A stretch of 64,000 nt of DNA from Methanomassiliicoccus luminyensis B10 (lineage in GTDB: Archaea > Thermoplasmatota > Thermoplasmata > Methanomassiliicoccales > Methanomassiliicoccaceae): positions 186,001 through 250,000 of the forward strand of contig NZ_CAJE01000013.1 in NCBI RefSeq assembly GCF_000308215.1, in the 5' to 3' direction. The position numbers were made by a program, and so were the translations under genes. Under the pieces are notes generated by a model. That model was not told the origin of the DNA and made no database searches. It was given only the letters and a program-made list of their open reading frames with translations. Shown here one piece after another: positions 54,772 to 63,156 of the stretch (within the stretch, counting starts at the first letter, position 1; each line of letters opens with the position of its first letter).

Positions 54772-55041
54772 TTATGCCTTGGTCGCTTCCGCGATATCCA
54801 CCTGGGCCTTCCGCTTGGGCGTTTCCCTCCTCTCGGCCGGGGCTCTATCGACGTTCATCACCATGGGGTTTCGAAGCCCCTTAATGAAATTATCGAAGAG
54901 CTGCTCGGCTCCGTCCTGGAGAGAGTCCCAGACGTAGTTCTCCACTGTCTCATCGCATTCTATGGTCAGCCTGACCAGGGGCCCGATGCTCTTGCCGTTC
55001 TCTTTGCATATCCCCTCGATGGTCCATGTTCGACCGTCCAT
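54772..55041 (-). CDS. Unknown small element protein
   Basis: 89 residues. GRTWTIEGICKENGKSIG and VRLTIECDETVENYVWD are strand-rich, followed by a helix (GAEQLFDNFIKGL) and a basic tail. No family is recognised. Three bases separate it from the upstream gene. Confidence 0.55.
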   Translation of the reverse strand: MDGRTWTIEGICKENGKSIGPLVRLTIECDETVENYVWDSLQDGAEQLFDNFIKGLRNPMVMNVDRAPAERRETPKRKAQVDIAEATKA

Positions 55042-55043
55042 GT

Positions 55044-55298
55044 TCAGGCCCCCGCTTCTTCATTCGGAAGGACGGCCGTCTGAGTAGAGAACAGAATTAC
55101 CGTACCATTAGAGATCGCTTCTTCCAGCTTCTTATCCAGGGAGCACTGCATCCCCCACACTTCTTTCCTGATGATCTCCCTGGTGTTCTCGTCCAGGCCG
55201 CGCCGGGTGAATAGGTCGATGGAATACAGGTCCTTCGGCCCAAGTTTGCCCTCGTTCACATTGCCAGCTCCTTCGTTTCCTTGTTCCTTGTCGTTCAT
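55044..55298 (-). CDS. Unknown small element protein
   Basis: 84 residues from ATG 55298. A polar N-terminus precedes DLYSIDLFTRRGLDENTREIIRKEVWGMQCSLDKKLEEAI, a helical unit. An in-frame start further upstream would overlap the promoter region. Diverges from the AbrB-like gene. Confidence 0.55.
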   Translation of the reverse strand: MNDKEQGNEGAGNVNEGKLGPKDLYSIDLFTRRGLDENTREIIRKEVWGMQCSLDKKLEEAISNGTVILFSTQTAVLPNEEAGA

Positions 55299-55339
55299 GC
55301 TTTCGCATCCTAGTTCCGTATCAGGAACTAAAGGATAAT

Positions 55340-55362
55340 GTGGATACATATATAAAAATGAA
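55340..55362. promoter_or_regulatory. Divergent promoter with TATA box
   Basis: TACATATATAAAAATG lies between the divergent 55044 and 55392 genes and reads as a strong archaeal TATA box. Confidence 0.6.
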
Positions 55363-55391
55363 TTGCGTATGGGATAGCACGGAGGCAAACC

Positions 55392-55541
55392 GTGAAAACT
55401 ATAGGAACCAGCAAGATCAGCTCGAAGCTTAGAGTCTGCATGCCCAAGGACGTGGCCGACGCCCTACAGGTAGAGGATGGTGACTTTATCCTCTACCAGC
55501 TCAACGAGAAGACCAACGAGGTAGTCATCAAGAAGGCATGA
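55392..55541 (+). CDS. AbrB/SpoVT-type DNA-binding protein
   Basis: 49 residues from GTG 55392, preceded by GGAGG. IGTSKISSKLRVCMPKDVADALQVEDGDFILYQL is the swapped-hairpin AbrB fold. It overlaps the serine recombinase start (ATGA), so the two are translated together; it may control that operon. Confidence 0.8.
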   Translation: MKTIGTSKISSKLRVCMPKDVADALQVEDGDFILYQLNEKTNEVVIKKA

Positions 55542-56143
55542 TGGACATGACCCAGGACCGCCAGCTCCGCGCCGCGCTGTATGCGCGCGTGTCCACCGAC
55601 GATCAGGGACAGGACCCCGAAACGCAGCTATTCAGGCTTCGCCAGGTGTGCAAGCATCGTGAGTATGAGATCGTGGGCGAGTACGTGGAGTACGCCAGCG
55701 GCAAGGACCCGGACCGGAAGGTGTTAAAGGTCCTTCTCAAGGACGCAAAGCAAGGGAAGCTGGACCTCATTCTCGTCACCAGGCTGGACCGCATGATGAG
55801 ATCCCAGAAGCACTTCTTCGAGGTCCTGGAGCAGCTTCACGGCTGGAACGTCAGGTTCGAGTGCTCGGAGCAGGACTTCAACACCAAGGGAGCGTTCGGC
55901 AAATTCACCATGTCCCTCCTATCCGACCTGGCAGAGCTGGAGAGGAACCTTACTCTCGAACGCTCGGCCGAGGGCACCGTGAGGGCCAAGGCGCAGGGGA
56001 AGCTATGCCACCGTCCCAAGGGAGCGAAGGACAGGAAGCCGAGAAAACCGCGCTCCGATAGAGGAATTAAAAGGGGGTCCCGGAGCGGAGACACTTTAAT
56101 AAACGAGCCAGCAGGAAAAACGGAGGGCGTCACCTACTACTAA
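55538..56143 (+). CDS. Serine recombinase (resolvase type)
   Basis: 201 residues. AALYARVSTDDQ (active serine), LVTRLDRMMRS and FTMSLLSDLAELERNLTLERSAEG define the resolvase catalytic domain and its long E helix. The C-terminus is basic and short, without the clear helix-turn-helix seen in the 45.7-kb recombinase, so DNA binding may be weaker or assisted. Confidence 0.88.
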   Translation: MMDMTQDRQLRAALYARVSTDDQGQDPETQLFRLRQVCKHREYEIVGEYVEYASGKDPDRKVLKVLLKDAKQGKLDLILVTRLDRMMRSQKHFFEVLEQLHGWNVRFECSEQDFNTKGAFGKFTMSLLSDLAELERNLTLERSAEGTVRAKAQGKLCHRPKGAKDRKPRKPRSDRGIKRGSRSGDTLINEPAGKTEGVTYY

Positions 56144-56229
56144 TTAAAACGAGGTGGTTTTGTCATACGCCCCCTCCCTAAACTCGATTCTTGAGGGAGA
56201 GGTAATAATGAACATGACGATACCTGGCT

Positions 56230-56520
56230 ATGTCATCCTTGGGCAACATCATCGGAACCATCATCATCAGGCTCTCCCCGAACCCAGACAAGCACATTCT
56301 GAATAGAATTAGAGAGCTAGATTGCGATATGGATCAGTTAATGCCCTCGATCCTCTATTATGAAACATTGGCTAATGATTTTCAAATAACATCTGCGCAA
56401 CGAAAAGCAGATTCATTAAGGGAAATCGTGAAACGCAAAGAGGATGAGAAAAACCGGCTTATAGATGCATTAAAAGTGAGAGAGCTGGCCAAAGAGGGTC
56501 ATCCAGCAGAGCAGGAGTGA
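56230..56520 (+). CDS. Unknown helical element protein
   Basis: 96 residues. A hydrophobic start (IIGTIIIRL) is followed by a long charged helix or coiled coil to the end. The composition is more AT-rich than its neighbours. No family is recognised. Confidence 0.5.
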   Translation: MSSLGNIIGTIIIRLSPNPDKHILNRIRELDCDMDQLMPSILYYETLANDFQITSAQRKADSLREIVKRKEDEKNRLIDALKVRELAKEGHPAEQE

Positions 56521-56597
56521 GGCACCATGCCATTTTCGCCAAGGACGTGACCATCGCCTGTACTCCCACTACCTGAGCTAATCCGTCTGGTGAATTA

Positions 56598-56816
56598 CTA
56601 CGATGAGGTCACCACCACGTTCTCCTCGCTCACCGCCACGCTCCCGATCTGTGAAGGCGAGGTCCTTCTCAGGTACTCGACAAGGGCATCATGGAGAATG
56701 TCGCGCTGCGGCCTGCCCTCCCGCACCGCCGCCAGCCGGAGCGCGGCCTTCTCCTTCGAGCTCAAGACCGTCTTGACGGTCCAATCCTCCTTCCCGTCCC
56801 ACTTGTGAGCTGCCAT
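56598..56816 (-). CDS. Small RHH-like DNA-binding protein
   Basis: 72 residues. WTVKTVLSSKEKAALRLAAVREGRPQRDILHDALVEYL has the strand-helix-helix order of ribbon-helix-helix proteins. It is the only minus-strand gene in this part of the element and may repress it. Confidence 0.6.
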   Translation of the reverse strand: MAAHKWDGKEDWTVKTVLSSKEKAALRLAAVREGRPQRDILHDALVEYLRRTSPSQIGSVAVSEENVVVTSS

Positions 56817-57233
56817 CGAGGTGAGAACACGCTGCCGACGTTAAAGCGTTGGCGCGACAGTGTGCCGCGACGATGAAGACCGCCCCTCGCGACGGCATGA
56901 CGCGAGGAGATCGAGCGAAAAACATGCTTGAAACCCCCCCCATTTTCATTGAGATTTCACCCCGTCCCCGTTCGGAATATCGAGTTCGAGCCAGATGAAA
57001 AGACGATTACGAGAAAACCGGGTCGAAGCAACGCGAGAAAGAAAGAGTCGAAAGAGAGATCGGAAGATTACGGGTGCAGGGTGCGGCGAGGTCCCCGTTC
57101 GTTCGTTTTCTTGTCGTTCTTCACCGGGACCCCCTCGGCCTTGATGTTGATCTAGGCCCGAACTCACCCAAGGAACAATAGCGTCCTGTGATGCGTCGAT
57201 AGGTTGAACATAGTACAGAACCATCCTCCCCCG
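56817..57233. other. Intergenic; no confident gene
   Basis: Overlapping frames on both strands lack natural composition. Nothing else was recognised. Confidence 0.35.
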
Positions 57234-57542
57234 ATGAACGGCGATAACTGCGTGATCTGCAACGCCCAGCTCTCCTATTGGCGTCGGGACGATACCACCC
57301 ATGACCGAAACACATGCTCCCCCAAGTGCCAGAAGGAGCTGGAGACCCGCGCCGCCACTCCCGGCATCTGTGTTCTGTGCGGCGGTCCGGTCACGGAGAC
57401 CAGGGGCAAAGTGTTCTGTAGCGAGCGGTGCAAGAAGCAAGCTCAGCGCCGGGGGCTGTCTGGCAAAGCCTTCTTTCAAATCAGGAAGAGGACCATACGC
57501 GCGGCCAGGAAGGCCGAGGCCGCGAAGCCGGAAACGGCATGA
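57234..57542 (+). CDS. Double treble-clef zinc protein
   Basis: 102 residues from ATG 57234. Two similar zinc units: CVICNAQL..CSPKCQKEL and CVLCGGPV..CSERCKKQAQRRG, each a C-x-x-C plus C-x-x-x-C treble clef with a basic helix. The tail is arginine- and alanine-rich. Probably binds nucleic acid; the function is unknown. Confidence 0.68.
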   Translation: MNGDNCVICNAQLSYWRRDDTTHDRNTCSPKCQKELETRAATPGICVLCGGPVTETRGKVFCSERCKKQAQRRGLSGKAFFQIRKRTIRAARKAEAAKPETA

Positions 57543-57859
57543 AAAAGGGGCATTTTCCCCCGTCGGGCATGGTGTCCCCAAACGAAACCTCGACCCATAG
57601 CCAGCACCCATTTTTTTACTGCGAAAACCGGCCTGGGGGGGCTCAATCGTTTTTTCAAAGATCCCGTAGATCGTGCGGTCTAGCTAGGCCGGAGATCCCC
57701 GGCCGCGCGGCAAGAACGTAACGGATTTGTTGTCCGGGTCCCGAGTTCACCGTGAGAGCCAGATGTAGTCATCACATGATTCCTACATACTCGCACGCAC
57801 GCGCGAAGTCATAGGATCGGACCGTTCCCTGGACGTTCGAGAGTTCGGGTATGACCCTA
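57543..57859. other. Intergenic; nothing recognised
   Basis: No gene, RNA or clear repeat is supported in this stretch. Confidence 0.35.
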
Positions 57860-59584
57860 CTACTTCTTTGAAACGGACTTGATGTATTTCCCCGAGCCCC
57901 TGGACATCTTCTTGGTTCGACCGTCCTTCCAACCATCATCTCGGCAGCCGTTCTTCCTTCTCTCCTTCCAGCCCATCGTCAGGTCGAACTTCAAGATCGT
58001 ATCGTCCACACCCCCAACGCTCTCCGATGAAAGTAATTGGGCCATTAATCTTCCTGCTTTGGTAAGCTCCATCGACTCGCCCGACCTTTTCAGCAACCCC
58101 TTCTTGAACATCTTCTCCACCTCCGTATTAATAGCGGAGGTGGAGCCCATGCCCCTCAGAACATCGATCCCTTCCAGTAGCCCCGGCCGCGTGTGATCCA
58201 TGCGCAACCTCGACAGTGGGCCCAGCTCTGTACCTTCCTGCGCATTCACCTTCGGCTTATTCAGCACGTCCTGGCATAGCACGAAGTCCACCAGATCGTT
58301 CCTGATCTCCACCGATTCCGCGCGGCCACTCCCATCCCTGAAATCCTCTTTGTAGTTCACTTTATCCTCAATTATCTTGATGATCTTTGCCTCCTGCTCC
58401 CTGACATATTCCGGGTCCGTGCAGGAGTTCTCCTCAGGCTTGTCCAGGTACCGTAACATCCTGGACCCATCCTTTCCCAGGTAAACGATGCCCCTTTCGA
58501 AACGCGTCTTGGACTCGATCTCCATACCATCCACAAAGCGCCTGATGGTCTGCCTGCTCAGGACGACGACCTTCTCCCCCCGCTTGTCAGCCACGAACCT
58601 CATGGCGATCTCCTTGGCCACGTCCTCCCAGGTCTTAACCGGCTTTGGGGAGCGGTCCCACCGGTCCGGTACTCCGTCCGGTCCCATCTTTATCCATTTA
58701 ATAAGCCCGTCCTTGAGGGCGATGAGGAACAGCGCGGGGACATTGAACTCCCATTCATATCGGACGTTCGTGCTCCCGTCGTAGGACTTTCTCCTTTCAA
58801 GAGTGTAAGACCAGCATCCGCGGTAGGGCTCGTCGTCGGTCTGTCCCTTGAGCCAGGCATACGTTTTCTTAAACCTCTTGCCCGTAGTCGGGTCCATTCG
58901 CCCAAACATCCTGCTGGAGTAGTCCACGCGACGTTCATCGCGATTCAGGGGGAAGGTAGGCTCTTTTTCATTGAAGCCGCTCACCTTCGGCAATCTTGGA
59001 TCGTCCAGGAGCTTTTGCAGGTCCCCCGCTATTCTCTGCCGTTCCTTCTCCAGTTTGGGACCGTCGTCCCCGAAGTTCTCGAAGGTGCACCCTTCGATAA
59101 CCTCCAGCGCCGCCGCCCTCCACATCGCCGCCGGGTCAACGAGCATCCTGGTCCGCTTATCCCTTGGCCTCATTACATGGGCCAGGAGTTCGGGCAGGTG
59201 TTTCGTCGGCACGCTCTTGATGATAAATTTGGACAGAAGATCATAACGATGCTCCAGCACGCCTCCCCGGCGGCGGCTCTTTCCGTCAGTAGTGCACCAG
59301 TTCTCTTCAAGCATGGCATCCAGTATGGTGGGGTTCAGCTTCTTGTCGTCCCCCGTCGCCATCATGTCGAAGATAAGGTTCCAGTCGCCGATAGTATCCA
59401 TCAGGCGTTGGGTCGCCCAGTTCCATCTTTGATTCCGGGGCTCCAGCTTCAGCTTCTTCCGGTACTTGCTCCTTGCCTCGTCGTCGGTGGCCTTTCCGAT
59501 CCGCTCCTTCATCGTGAGGTCAGCTATTATGATCTTCCGTTCCCTGTCGGTCAACAGTCCACGTGATTTCGATAGATCCCCCAT
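57860..59584 (-). CDS. Unknown 574-residue element protein
   Basis: A large soluble protein. The N-terminus (LLTDRERKIIIADLT..KYRKKLK) resembles the short L-T-x-R-E-R regulatory segment found in many archaeal proteins of unknown function. A central region has VVVLSRQTIRRFVDGMEIESKTRFERGIVYL. Near residues 490-530 lies a winged-helix-like stretch (INTEVEKMFKKGLLKRSGESMELTKAGRLMAQLL). May be a regulator or replication initiator; no family is assigned. Confidence 0.65.
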   Translation of the reverse strand: MGDLSKSRGLLTDRERKIIIADLTMKERIGKATDDEARSKYRKKLKLEPRNQRWNWATQRLMDTIGDWNLIFDMMATGDDKKLNPTILDAMLEENWCTTDGKSRRRGGVLEHRYDLLSKFIIKSVPTKHLPELLAHVMRPRDKRTRMLVDPAAMWRAAALEVIEGCTFENFGDDGPKLEKERQRIAGDLQKLLDDPRLPKVSGFNEKEPTFPLNRDERRVDYSSRMFGRMDPTTGKRFKKTYAWLKGQTDDEPYRGCWSYTLERRKSYDGSTNVRYEWEFNVPALFLIALKDGLIKWIKMGPDGVPDRWDRSPKPVKTWEDVAKEIAMRFVADKRGEKVVVLSRQTIRRFVDGMEIESKTRFERGIVYLGKDGSRMLRYLDKPEENSCTDPEYVREQEAKIIKIIEDKVNYKEDFRDGSGRAESVEIRNDLVDFVLCQDVLNKPKVNAQEGTELGPLSRLRMDHTRPGLLEGIDVLRGMGSTSAINTEVEKMFKKGLLKRSGESMELTKAGRLMAQLLSSESVGGVDDTILKFDLTMGWKERRKNGCRDDGWKDGRTKKMSRGSGKYIKSVSKK

Positions 59585-59680
59585 CTCTCATCACCCAGAT
59601 ATCCATCTTTGAAAATTCTAAGCCGTCCCGCTTAGCGATATGGCTAAGCACCTATTAAATATCATCTCTCGTTCATTTAT

Positions 59681-59860
59681 ATGATGAACCTGAAACCTTA
59701 TGCTGTCAATCTTGAGCCGAAGGACATCGATGCGCTGAAGCATCTAGCTGAGTTGCAGGACCTCCCGCACACCGTCCTGGCCAGAGTTATTATAAAGCGC
59801 GGCATCAGGTCAGAAACGGCAAGGCTTGAGCGAGAAGAGGTCGGGAGGTCCAGGAAGTGA
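59681..59860 (+). CDS. Ribbon-helix-helix-like small protein
   Basis: 59 residues. YAVNLEPKDIDALKHLAELQDLPHTVLARVIIKRGI is RHH-like. The ATG is in an AT-rich region with a possible TATA about 25 bp upstream. Its stop overlaps the next gene's GTG. Confidence 0.65.
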   Translation: MMNLKPYAVNLEPKDIDALKHLAELQDLPHTVLARVIIKRGIRSETARLEREEVGRSRK

Positions 59861-61245
59861 ACCGCTCCCTCGCCGCCATGCTCGTCCTGTGCATGCTCCT
59901 TGCGTCGTCAACATTGGCGGCGGTTCCATCGGCCTCGGCCTGGGTTCTCGAGGAACCTCCGCCCTCCATTGATTATCCTGGCAAGTACAAGATGCTGTGC
60001 CCGTTCGACTTCACCGACGCCACCGAATACGGCGTCGGCCAGGAATACGATCCGCACCAGCTCATGAGCCGGGAGTACGTCACCGGCATCCAGATGCAGG
60101 GCGAGGCCGCCCTGCGCGTGTCCGTTGACTTTGGCGGTACTAACAAGAGCGCGGTTTATCGGTGGAGTGTCGATCCCTCTCTCAGCCCATACGCCATCGA
60201 CCGCGTGATGCTGGCGTATGCCGGGGAGCCCTCCCTCCCCTTCTTAGGTGAATCCACTAGCCACTTCTTCCTGAGCATGGTGGTCCGGGACAAAGACCAC
60301 CAGATCATCAGGAACATCACGCAGATGCTGGCCATCGATCACCATTGGCATTATCTCGAATTTCTTAACCTGGCCCGTCTGGGCGGGAGCCATTACTCCC
60401 TGGAGCTGTGGTACATCGGCGGCGAGGAACTGGGGGGAGGCAGGATTTACCTCGACGACCTAAGGGCTGTCGCACCCCCGTGCGATGTTAAGTTCAGCTT
60501 CTTCAACCAGTACACCGGCATCGGCCTGACCGGGGAGACCCTGATACCAGAGGTCTTCCACAACGGGAAGTGGGAGCGGGTCTGGAACAATGAGATCACC
60601 ATCGCCGCCGGGGAGGTCATCGACTACCGCGTCAAGGACTACTTCGGCCAGATCATATCCTGGGTTCAGGGCGTCAAGCTCGACTCGACGGTCAAATACA
60701 TTGACATCCAGGTCCCGCTGGTCAAGGTGCAGATAGCGAAACCGGCGAACTACACCATGGACTACCCGCCGGAGTGGCAGGTCATGGCGTTGGCGACGGG
60801 GAAGGCCATTCAGGTCCAGGGGTGGGAGCTGGAACTTCTGGCCGGACAGTACAGGTTCGGATGGGGCGATATGGCCACGACGGCCGACCAGGACGAGATC
60901 ATTCGTAACGGTACCGTTGAGATCAACGTCTACGGCAGCGACTCGCTCGCCAGCTCCAACGCCGTTATCGACCTCAGCCATTCCATGACAACGATCTCTC
61001 GCACCGCAGACAACGACACTTCGTTCCAGTTGCGTACCGAGGTTTCCCCGCTCGACGAATTCATCGGTACCATGGCGGGCGCGGCCGAGAAGATCCAGGG
61101 CTCGCAGGCATTCAGGGTCCTGTTGGCCCTGGCCATGGTGGGCTCTGTTCTGGGATATTTGCGCATGGTCAGCCGGGGCGTGGCGAAGAAAGCCGACGAC
61201 TTCCTGAACAAGGAAGAAGAGGCACAAAAGGGTCGGAGGCGCTGA
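59857..61245 (+). CDS. Secreted, C-terminally anchored surface protein
   Basis: 462 residues from GTG 59857. A signal peptide (SLAAMLVLCMLLASSTLAA) is followed by ~400 strand-rich residues with several N-x-S/T sites, and near the C-terminus a membrane helix (FRVLLALAMVGSVLGYL) and a basic cytoplasmic tail. That layout suits a cell-surface or envelope spike protein such as those of membrane-enveloped archaeal viruses, or an adhesin. No family is recognised. Confidence 0.7.
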   Translation: MNRSLAAMLVLCMLLASSTLAAVPSASAWVLEEPPPSIDYPGKYKMLCPFDFTDATEYGVGQEYDPHQLMSREYVTGIQMQGEAALRVSVDFGGTNKSAVYRWSVDPSLSPYAIDRVMLAYAGEPSLPFLGESTSHFFLSMVVRDKDHQIIRNITQMLAIDHHWHYLEFLNLARLGGSHYSLELWYIGGEELGGGRIYLDDLRAVAPPCDVKFSFFNQYTGIGLTGETLIPEVFHNGKWERVWNNEITIAAGEVIDYRVKDYFGQIISWVQGVKLDSTVKYIDIQVPLVKVQIAKPANYTMDYPPEWQVMALATGKAIQVQGWELELLAGQYRFGWGDMATTADQDEIIRNGTVEINVYGSDSLASSNAVIDLSHSMTTISRTADNDTSFQLRTEVSPLDEFIGTMAGAAEKIQGSQAFRVLLALAMVGSVLGYLRMVSRGVAKKADDFLNKEEEAQKGRRR

Positions 61246-61607
61246 TGTCGTCCGACCCCTTTCGCGATGACACCGCTAGGGACGTACCCGGCGGATTTGT
61301 TCGGGAGCTGCTGGCTGGGGTTTCCAGCTTGTCCTCACCTGTGGCCAGCAGCCCCCATCTTCAAGCTGACGCCCTCGGTCTCGCCATGCCTGGGGTCCCT
61401 GATGAGCCCGCCCGTTCCTCTCCGTTCCTTCGGGCGCGGCTCAGACTTTTTCCAGCATACCGAGGGTCGCGGCGTGAACGCACCCGAAAAATCCTCGGCG
61501 CACGTGCCCCCGCGAACGCAGGGCACCGTTGCGGGAGTGGAGCAGGAGATGGACCAATGGCCGCGGCAAAGTGGCAGGAAAGGCCGCTTCCGCGCGTCGG
61601 GAGGTGA
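61245..61607 (+). CDS. Possible small element protein
   Basis: 120 residues, starting at ATG 61245 that overlaps the upstream stop. The first ~80 residues (FVRELLAGVSSL, SPFLRARLRLFPAYRGSRRERTRKIL) look natural; the rest is biased. An overlapping plus frame at 61267-61641 has a more natural end, so a frameshift joining the two is possible. Confidence 0.35.
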   Translation: MSSDPFRDDTARDVPGGFVRELLAGVSSLSSPVASSPHLQADALGLAMPGVPDEPARSSPFLRARLRLFPAYRGSRRERTRKILGARAPANAGHRCGSGAGDGPMAAAKWQERPLPRVGR

Positions 61608-61745
61608 GCGATTGGAAAATAGGCAACAGATCATAGAATGAACAGAGCTTGAATCGAGAACACCTGAAGAAAAAATTGCCAGGCGGGACACGTGCTTGGT
61701 AGGCGTCGGCGTCCCGCCCAGGGCTCAAACTAAGAGGTTGAGCGT

Positions 61746-61946
61746 ATGGAAGATAACCAATCGCAGATTAAGTATTGCGCCGAGAACCCCGAGCTGGGAC
61801 CGATCGGCACGTTCGCTATCGTAATAAGGATGCCCTTGGGCTCCATGTCCGAGCTGGCCCGCATGGCCGCTCAGTTCCCTGGAGCTAGGATTATTTATCA
61901 GCGCACATCGGCCGGTCGGCTGACCATTGTCGATGGGGAGCGGTGA
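61746..61946 (+). CDS. Small conserved element protein (LILRMPL family)
   Basis: 66 residues. FAIVIRMPLGSMSELARMAAQFPGARIIYQRTS..LTIVDG aligns with the products at 8405-8614 and 50001-50189. A GAGGTTGAG precedes the ATG. This is the third copy, one per integrated element. Overlaps the next gene by four bases. Confidence 0.68.
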   Translation: MEDNQSQIKYCAENPELGPIGTFAIVIRMPLGSMSELARMAAQFPGARIIYQRTSAGRLTIVDGER

Positions 61947-62302
61947 TGGCCATGGGCAGATACTACATTGCCGTCAGCCACGCCCGCAAGGAGTACGTGG
62001 ACCCGACCGAGATCGAGTCGGGAGCGAAGAAAGGGGAGATCCTAGATCCAAGCGGGGGGGTGACGCTGGCCCATGTAGCGGCCTTCTTGATATTCGACCG
62101 GTGGAAGAAAGGAGAGGTCGAGTTCGTGCCAGACGACGATCCCCTCTATCAACGAATCATCCAGGAGTACACGGACATCGGTGCGGAAATGGCCAAGGCA
62201 TGGAATGCTTACTGGTCAAGGTGTCCAGATTACCATGGATTCCCCATCAGGTTCGATGACGGCCGGGAAAACTTCTATACCGTCATCGAGGGGGGCTGGT
62301 GA
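61943..62302 (+). CDS. Unknown element protein
   Basis: 119 residues from GTG 61943 or ATG 61946. RYYIAVSHARKEYVDPTEIESGAKKGEIL, then AHVAAFLIFDRWKKGEVEFV and an aromatic-rich helix. No family is recognised. Overlaps both neighbours, within a tightly packed operon. Confidence 0.6.
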   Translation: MMAMGRYYIAVSHARKEYVDPTEIESGAKKGEILDPSGGVTLAHVAAFLIFDRWKKGEVEFVPDDDPLYQRIIQEYTDIGAEMAKAWNAYWSRCPDYHGFPIRFDDGRENFYTVIEGGW

Positions 62303-62484
62303 GCGACATGTCCGGTTTTAAGTACACCGAGTGCCGTGAGTGCGGGACCGACATCCACGACCGATGCAGCGACATCGTGGACGAAGGATTCTGTAGCCTG
62401 GCCTGCCAAACGCTATTCAAGAGACATGAGGCTGAGCGCAGAGAGCGGCTATCAACCGCCCAGGTCTGGGAGGTGCGTCCATGA
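62299..62484 (+). CDS. Small treble-clef zinc protein
   Basis: 61 residues from GTG 62299; ATG 62308 is an alternative. CRECGTDIHDRC and FCSLACQTLFKRHEAERRERL form one treble-clef zinc unit with a basic helix. One of several similar proteins in these elements. Confidence 0.62.
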   Translation: MSDMSGFKYTECRECGTDIHDRCSDIVDEGFCSLACQTLFKRHEAERRERLSTAQVWEVRP

Positions 62485-62720
62485 TTCACGACCGCGACCG
62501 CGTGGTTTGCGAGTGCGGCCAGGAGTTCAACGGCTGGTGGTCTTTCGCCCACCATGCCAGGGAATGTGTTCCTCGGAAGAAGGTCAAGGCCCTGAAAGAG
62601 CGCGTAGCCGAGAGGCACCCTGAACAATATGCTAGGTTCCAAGAGAAGCACAGTGAAATGCTCAGGAACCGCAAGAGCCAGAAGGAGCATCCGGCAGCAT
62701 CGGACAAAGGGAGGCGGTGA
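62481..62720 (+). CDS. Small zinc-finger element protein
   Basis: 79 residues. VVCECGQEFNGWWSFAHHAREC is a C2H2/C2HC-like finger, followed by a long basic helix (RKKVKALKERVAER). Overlaps the upstream stop by four bases. Confidence 0.62.
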   Translation: MIHDRDRVVCECGQEFNGWWSFAHHARECVPRKKVKALKERVAERHPEQYARFQEKHSEMLRNRKSQKEHPAASDKGRR

Positions 62721-62722
62721 GC

Positions 62723-62896
62723 ATGTACGAGGAATCGTCGGTGGCCCTCTGCCTGTGGTGCGGCTGCCGCATCAGCGAGGACGACTATAGCGACTGGGCG
62801 CTGGACGGATACTGTAGTCGTCGCTGCCGGGACCGATGCCAGGACCGTCAACGGCTGCGGAAGAGGGACACCGACCGCAGGAGGAGAGAACCATGA
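62723..62896 (+). CDS. Small treble-clef zinc protein
   Basis: 57 residues. LCLWCGCRISEDDY, then YCSRRCRDRCQDRQRLRKR: a C-x-x-C and C-x-x-x-C pair with an arginine-rich tail, parallel to the genes at 49569 and 62299. Its stop overlaps the next start. Confidence 0.6.
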   Translation: MYEESSVALCLWCGCRISEDDYSDWALDGYCSRRCRDRCQDRQRLRKRDTDRRRREP

Positions 62897-63156
62897 CCGC
62901 GCGGTTCAGGCGTTCGCTCTGCCTCCTGGTGGAGCGGATGGCCTTCTTTGCCGTGGTCCACCGCATGGGGCCGCTCAGGGAGCCTATCCAGCGCCCCTAT
63001 CGGCAAATGCTCGATGATGGGAGATTCCTGGAGGGAGGTGGGGAGATCGCCGGGGAGGGATACGGCAGACTGTTCCAGAACGCGGTCGTGAATGGCCGCT
63101 GGACCAGCCAAGGAGAGCTGGACCCACGCGCCGATGAACAGAGGGGTGAGGCTTGA
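62893..63156 (+). CDS. Unknown small element protein
   Basis: 87 residues from ATG 62893, chosen for its ATGA overlap with the upstream gene. A hydrophobic, basic N-terminal helix (FRRSLCLLVERMAFFAVVHRMG) is followed by a glycine-rich half. No family is recognised. Confidence 0.55.
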   Translation: MTARFRRSLCLLVERMAFFAVVHRMGPLREPIQRPYRQMLDDGRFLEGGGEIAGEGYGRLFQNAVVNGRWTSQGELDPRADEQRGEA

